Part shown: positions 17,671 through 21,651 of the stretch, piece after piece
Numbering within the stretch: the stretch's first letter is position 1
How the letters are laid out: each line of letters opens with the position of its first letter
Assembly: GCF_000485595.1 (NCBI RefSeq)
Contig: NW_014577225.1
Coordinates: 375,487 to 397,137, forward strand
DNA length: 21,651 nt
Direction: 5' to 3'
From: Priapulus caudatus
Taxonomy: Eukaryota; Priapulida; Priapulimorpha; Priapulimorphida; Priapulidae
Made by a program: the position numbers and the translations under genes
The notes under the pieces: generated by a model
The model's database searches: none
Told to the model about the DNA's origin: nothing
The model's input: the letters and a program-made list of their open reading frames with translations, nothing else

Positions 17671-18006
17671 CTATAAGTCCGCAGTGACGGTATGACGTAA
17701 AGTTTTATTATGTACAGTTTATACCATACACATACTCATGCAAAATTATTAATACGTATACTATAATTCAAGTCAGTGGAAGTGAGTTTCATCGCGTCAA
17801 ATATTACTACGCATTACTAACAAGTACGATTTAAGCGAAAGAAATACGAAAACGTAAATCATCAATACGTGCAATATAATACAAGTAAGTACAGGTAAGT
17901 TTATATAAGTTCATCGTCAAATATTGCAATCATAACAAGTACGATAACTCGAGAGGAATACAAACATATTTACCTATAAGTCCGCAGTGACGGAGTGGCG
18001 TAAAGT
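17671..18006. repeat. Local duplications: 33-bp direct repeat 303 bp apart, enclosing a ~113-bp tandem duplication
   Basis: CTATAAGTCCGCAGTGACGG at 17671-17690 is repeated exactly at 17974-17993, and similarity continues through GACGTAAAGT/GGCGTAAAGT. Between them, AATACGT...ATAATTCAAGT... (from 17751) recurs from 17864 with the shared segments CGTCAAATATT and AACAAGTACGAT; the offset is 113-115 bases. The layout could be the remains of a retroelement or of serial local duplication; no coding sequence is present. Confidence 0.8.
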
Positions 18007-18061
18007 GCCGATGCCTGGCAGATGTGGCTTATATAGCGGCAACGCGAAACCGAATTAGCGG

Positions 18062-18093
18062 AAACTATTTTGGCGGGAAACTATTTTGGCGGG
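18062..18093. repeat. 16-bp direct repeat carrying two E2F-like sites
   Basis: AAACTATTTTGGCGGG occurs twice in direct succession (18062-18077, 18078-18093). Each copy with its following bases makes TTTTGGCGGGAA (18068-18079 and 18084-18095), which contains the classical E2F consensus TTTGGCGGGAA. No gene start was identified nearby, so regulatory function is speculative. Confidence 0.85.
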
Positions 18094-18148
18094 AACCAGT
18101 AAGCGATGCTGGCGTGCCTCTGTTTAGGAGATGCTGCCTATAATCTGA

Positions 18149-18284
18149 CATTGTCTTAAACGCTAAGCGTCGCGTGCTTCGTCAAGCCATCTTTTCTCTG
18201 GCGCGAGGTGCCAATTAAGTCCGTCATTGTCTTAAACACCAAGCGTCGCGTACTTCGTCAAGCCATCTTTTTTTCTGGCGCGAG
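18149..18284. repeat. ~60-bp segment duplicated at a 76-bp period
   Basis: CATTGTCTTAAAC followed by AAGCGTCGCGT(G/A)CTTCGTCAAGCCATCTTT and CTGGCGCGAG occurs at 18149-18207 and 18225-18284. Only a few substitutions and a T-run length change separate the copies. Confidence 0.92.
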
Positions 18285-18404
18285 TTTAGTATGTTCCACA
18301 ATCGTTAAAGGCAAGTAGGCTCATATACCACGAATGGTTGTCAATTTCCTAGTTGAGATTCTGTAAGAATCGTTTTTAAAAGTGTTCAAAAGTCTGACTA
18401 TGAT

Positions 18405-18482
18405 AGGCACACACCCACGCGCACACAGACGCACACACCCACGCACACACACGCACAACCACGCGCGCGCACGCACACACAA
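18405..18482. repeat. CA/CGCA-rich microsatellite
   Basis: This is a mixture of CACACGCA, CACCCACG and GCACGCAC units without strict period. Confidence 0.93.
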
Positions 18483-19510
18483 GAACGCAAGCATACAAAC
18501 GCTTGCACTTATGATTGGCACGTTTTATTCTGCTTCCGCTGTTTTATGTATCTGATTTTTATGCCTGAAATGCTTTTAGTGCTAACTGCACACCGTGAAA
18601 TGTAATTTCCAAGAGAAAACGCGAGTGGCGTTCTCAGTGGCTTCTGGTCGTTTTTTAACATCCATTCTCGCGCACGAGTCCTTAAAAAGTGTTCTATTTG
18701 AGAGAATGCGGTCTCTTCCGTCTTATTTCATTGGTGACCGTCATACTCACAGCATTCGATAGCGTCAGTAGGACTTCACAAATGTCGCTATACATTACAC
18801 GGACGTATACGATAACACAATCGACAGTATATAAATTCTATTTGATAGCGTTTTAATATCAATCCTCATCGGCCATTTGCGATACTATAATTTTGGTTTC
18901 CTTTGCCAGATTGGCTTTGGCTGAAATGTGTCGTTTCTGCCGTATCTTATAACGGTTTGCTAGTAAACCTACAACGAAAATGTTACAAAACATGCCAACT
19001 AAAAAAACAACTTGACTAAACTAAAATGGGATTACTAAACTACTAAGCAACTTAGCGAGAACCTCTAAACCATAACGTCTAGTTTGGTCAAAAATTCGAA
19101 TCCACCACATTTTCTCTCAGTAACGATTGGCTTTGATCATATGGCTATAATACGGATATCAATAAATATTATATTTTATTAATATATTTATATTTATTAT
19201 TAATAACTCTGCCGTATTTCGCGGTTCCTACGACGCTCCGACACATTAGACAGGCACCAAATTAAGAACGTAATAATCTGGAAAAATGCGTTATAATACC
19301 GCTGTGCACCACAATGTATATGCTCGCCACAAATAAGGCCGCAATGATGTTTGTATTCCTCAAATTCCTTGTATTTTATAAGACCTCCCCGCCATTGCCC
19401 CGGCCGCTAGGCTATTCCGCCGAGGAGTCCTAATAATACCTGCTACACCAATCTTCAGCAATTAGATGTGCATATAATCCGCGATATACGATATGATAGT
19501 CACCATCGTC
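18483..19510. other. Unique non-coding DNA
   Basis: No open frame, RNA gene or mobile element can be supported in this kilobase. An AT-rich block lies at about 19155-19206. A TTCGAATCC at about 19094-19102 recalls a tRNA B box, but no tRNA fold is present. Confidence 0.55.
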
Positions 19511-19517
19511 GTCGGGG

Positions 19518-19548
19518 TCATCATCATTATCATCATCATCATCAGCAG

Positions 19549-19599
<51 letters not shown>

Positions 19600-19600
19600 T
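19518..19600. repeat. (CAT)n trinucleotide array
   Basis: ATC/CAT repeats are interrupted by ATT and one AGCAGC. The open frame through it encodes a histidine run but has no gene-like context. Confidence 0.97.
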
Positions 19601-20293
19601 ATCGTTATAATTATTTATTGTGTATTATATGGTCATCGATAGTGTATCAATCAGTAGCAGTACGTGTAGCGTTGCAATCGGCGTTGAATTAAAACTTACC
19701 GTATTTCCTGCTCACTGCTGACTTCCGTCCTCGGAGTTTAAATAACCGAAAACCGCAAAGAAAAGCGATGCGGCTGCATCCGCTCTGCTACAGCGGTATA
19801 ATCTAAGGCTCTTTACGAATTCGATATAAAGGGACGATGTAGGTTTTTAGGTACGCAGCGCCGTATGTATCGGTGTTACAGTAGTGCAACAGGAGACTAG
19901 AAACATCTCTCGCAGAGTTCACGATTTGTCGATATGATGATTGTTTTGCCGTCGTGTGCAATGCGCCTCATTGCTCTGTCAAGCGCACACGCCCGACTGA
20001 CGCGCATGGGTGCACCAGAATCGTTAGTTTTCTACTAACAATTCCTATACCTACTCCCTATCGTGCGGAAGCCCCCACCCCACCGCGCGCATTTGCGACA
20101 TAAACTGAGACCCATCGTATCATATTCAGTTATGGGCCGTAAAGGCGAAAGATAGCGCACAGTGAATAGCCTATAAAATCGAGGCGTGCGCGTAGTGCCG
20201 GCTTGTGCCGGCGGAATTTCCTTCGTGAAATCTCGACACTGAAGAGATATCATATTGTCCACTTGTAGAAAGTACTCTCATAGAAATCGAGGT

Positions 20294-20327
<34 letters not shown>

Positions 20328-20830
20328 TCTCAAACCTGTGTAAACGAGAGTTTTTAAACGTGCGTCTGTATACGTCTGTGTAACTGCCACTCGAGGAAAC
20401 GCTACGTATTATAGGACAGGTATATTCATTCTGTAGCGTTGTTCGGTAACGGAGACCCAGACCCGTGCCTTTATGTATACCTGTCGTGTTTTCATTCCGA
20501 GGTAGATTGCTTCGCCGATGTTTCCCGCTCGCGTGTAGGGCGCTTTGTTACGCCGTAATATTTTCTTATTTTCTTTTCAGCGGTGGTTTTCATCCGGCTC
20601 TGCTATTAGTATCGTAGTGACAGCAATTAAATTCCTCTGGCCACAAGAGACGCGATAATAATTAAGCTGTCGGCTTGCTCGTCGATTATCCAGAAAGCCC
20701 GTAATACTGAGATGTTTGCCTTCTCACAAAATGCGAAGGCAATTTGTAGAGCGGAATTTGTGTAAAACCTTATAGGCGGTGTGAGTTATTTAAGCTGTAA
20801 CGTAACTTGAGCCACATGAGGTTAGCTTAC
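19601..20830. other. Non-coding DNA, possible upstream region of a further gene
   Basis: An (AT)n tract lies at about 20296-20327. TATAAAATC at about 20172-20180 resembles a TATA box, followed by GC-rich sequence, but no coding exon was recognised downstream. A small hairpin TTGCCTTC/GAAGGCAA lies at 20716-20742. No gene is called. Confidence 0.5.
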
Positions 20831-20833
20831 CGC

Positions 20834-20863
20834 ATGTGCGTGCGTGCATGCGCGCGTGCGCGC

Positions 20864-20894
<31 letters not shown>

Positions 20895-20933
20895 TGTGCG
20901 TGTGTGCGTGCTCGCGTGCGTGCGTGCGTGCTG
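20834..20933. repeat. Compound GTGC/GC/GT microsatellite
   Basis: GTGCGTGC, a pure GC alternation and a GT run follow each other, then GTGC units again. The long GC alternation (about 20861-20878) has Z-DNA-forming character. Confidence 0.96.
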
Positions 20934-21583
20934 CGTACTTGGTAATAAATCCCACATCTTTCGTTTTGCGCATGTCTCGCGGGCTTGACTTCAATATCAT
21001 GGGGTTTGACCAGATAATGATGAGTGAGGAGGGGGCGAAACAGTAGCGCCTCAATGTAAGCAGCACACGCGAACCAGGGGACGCGCACACAACAGAGGTG
21101 CCGCCTCTAGGCGAATCAGCCGCAGACAGATTACGAACGGAAATGCGGCCGATTTTCAGACCGTAAGCAGATAATAATGTCATCCCGATGGTGGCGGTTG
21201 CGAAATACCGAGAGAACAAAAAACCCGGGATTCCTGAATCCCACCGCGGTAACCACGAGCCATCACGGCATTGGTAATTATCGCGAGTTGTCCGACAGGT
21301 TGCTCGCGTTTCCCAGAGTCTCTCGGCACATGTTCGGAGGCGGATCTTTCAGGATTTTGATTTTTTGAAATGCAACGCCGCGGCTATCTATTTTTTCCTG
21401 CGGCATTTATTTAATGTTGTTGTTGTTTTTTCGCGATGCGAAATCGGATTCGTTTCGCGTGGGCTGGCCTGTCGTCGCGGTACACGTGCCAATAACAATG
21501 TACGTAATCCGTAACGTACGTAAGTGTGTAAAGACTGTAAACGTAAAGCCGATTTTCAATCGTTAGCAGGATTGCTTGACGTT

Positions 21584-21584
<1 letters not shown>
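20934..21584. other. Unique non-coding DNA
   Basis: No exon, RNA gene or repeat was recognised. Short open frames on both strands lack any family resemblance. Confidence 0.55.

Positions 21585-21651
<67 letters not shown>
21585..21651. repeat. (CA)n microsatellite at window end
   Basis: A pure CA run of at least 67 bases runs off the right edge of the window. Confidence 0.98.

Noticed and set aside
19085-19110. B-box-like TTCGAATCC suggesting a tRNA or SINE
   Set aside because: No matching A box, no TpsiC stem and no cloverleaf could be drawn in the surrounding 90 bases.
19468-19692. Open frame with a long polyhistidine run
   Set aside because: It is the translation of a (CAT)n array with no splice sites or family similarity around it.
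20035-20262. 75-codon minus-strand frame with a CRKCARWGGG segment
   Set aside because: A single pair of cysteines is not a zinc-finger pattern, and there is no homologue I recognise or any gene structure.
20570-20620. Acceptor-like TTTTCTTTTCAG possibly opening an exon of a next gene
   Set aside because: Every frame after it meets a stop within a short distance and none resembles a known protein; no matching donor was found.

Overview
The window is nuclear DNA from an animal. It carries a spliced protein gene with GT-AG introns, a long 3' UTR, many microsatellites and small non-autonomous transposons. The protein is a cortactin/HS1 family member, and repeats of the (CCGT)n and (GTGC)n type with foldback elements suggest a non-vertebrate bilaterian. 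I cannot name the species from sequence alone.

The only protein-coding gene I can support is the 3' part of a cortactin (CTTN/HCLS1-like) gene on the + strand. Seven coding exons can be placed to the base: 590-753, 2879-3010, 3294-3380, 4496-4984, 6486-6591, 9226-9344 and 10917-11000. They run in frame across six GT-AG introns and give 392 residues plus a split first codon, ending in TAG at 10998-11000. In order they encode the last F-actin-binding cortactin repeats, a linker, a very long charged coiled coil, a short acidic Tyr/Pro segment and a C-terminal SH3 domain split over two exons. The 5' end (N-terminal acidic Arp2/3-binding region, earlier repeats, promoter) lies upstream of the window. 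The first AATAAA after the stop is at 12968-12973, which suggests a 3' UTR of about 2 kb.

The introns hold most of the interest. Intron 754-2878 has a MITE with terminal inverted repeats and TA target duplications (973-1385). Intron 3381-4495 has a near-perfect 219-bp foldback with a 17-nt loop (3726-4180). Intron 4985-6485 has a GTGC-rich satellite close to an acceptor. Intron 6592-9225 has a C11 run at the donor, a G-quadruplex candidate and a 1.75-kb almost pure pyrimidine satellite; a purine tract sits just past the following exon.

From 13 kb to the end I see no convincing gene. This part holds a 19-bp minisatellite (13194-13403), a nested repeat of four ~290-bp modules in two ~960-bp units (15040-16860), a cluster of short duplications that includes two E2F-like sites (17671-18284), several simple repeats and otherwise unique non-coding DNA. 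The window begins in (GCGT)n and ends in (CA)n. Many long open frames in the satellite tracts are artefacts of strand composition and are not called as genes.
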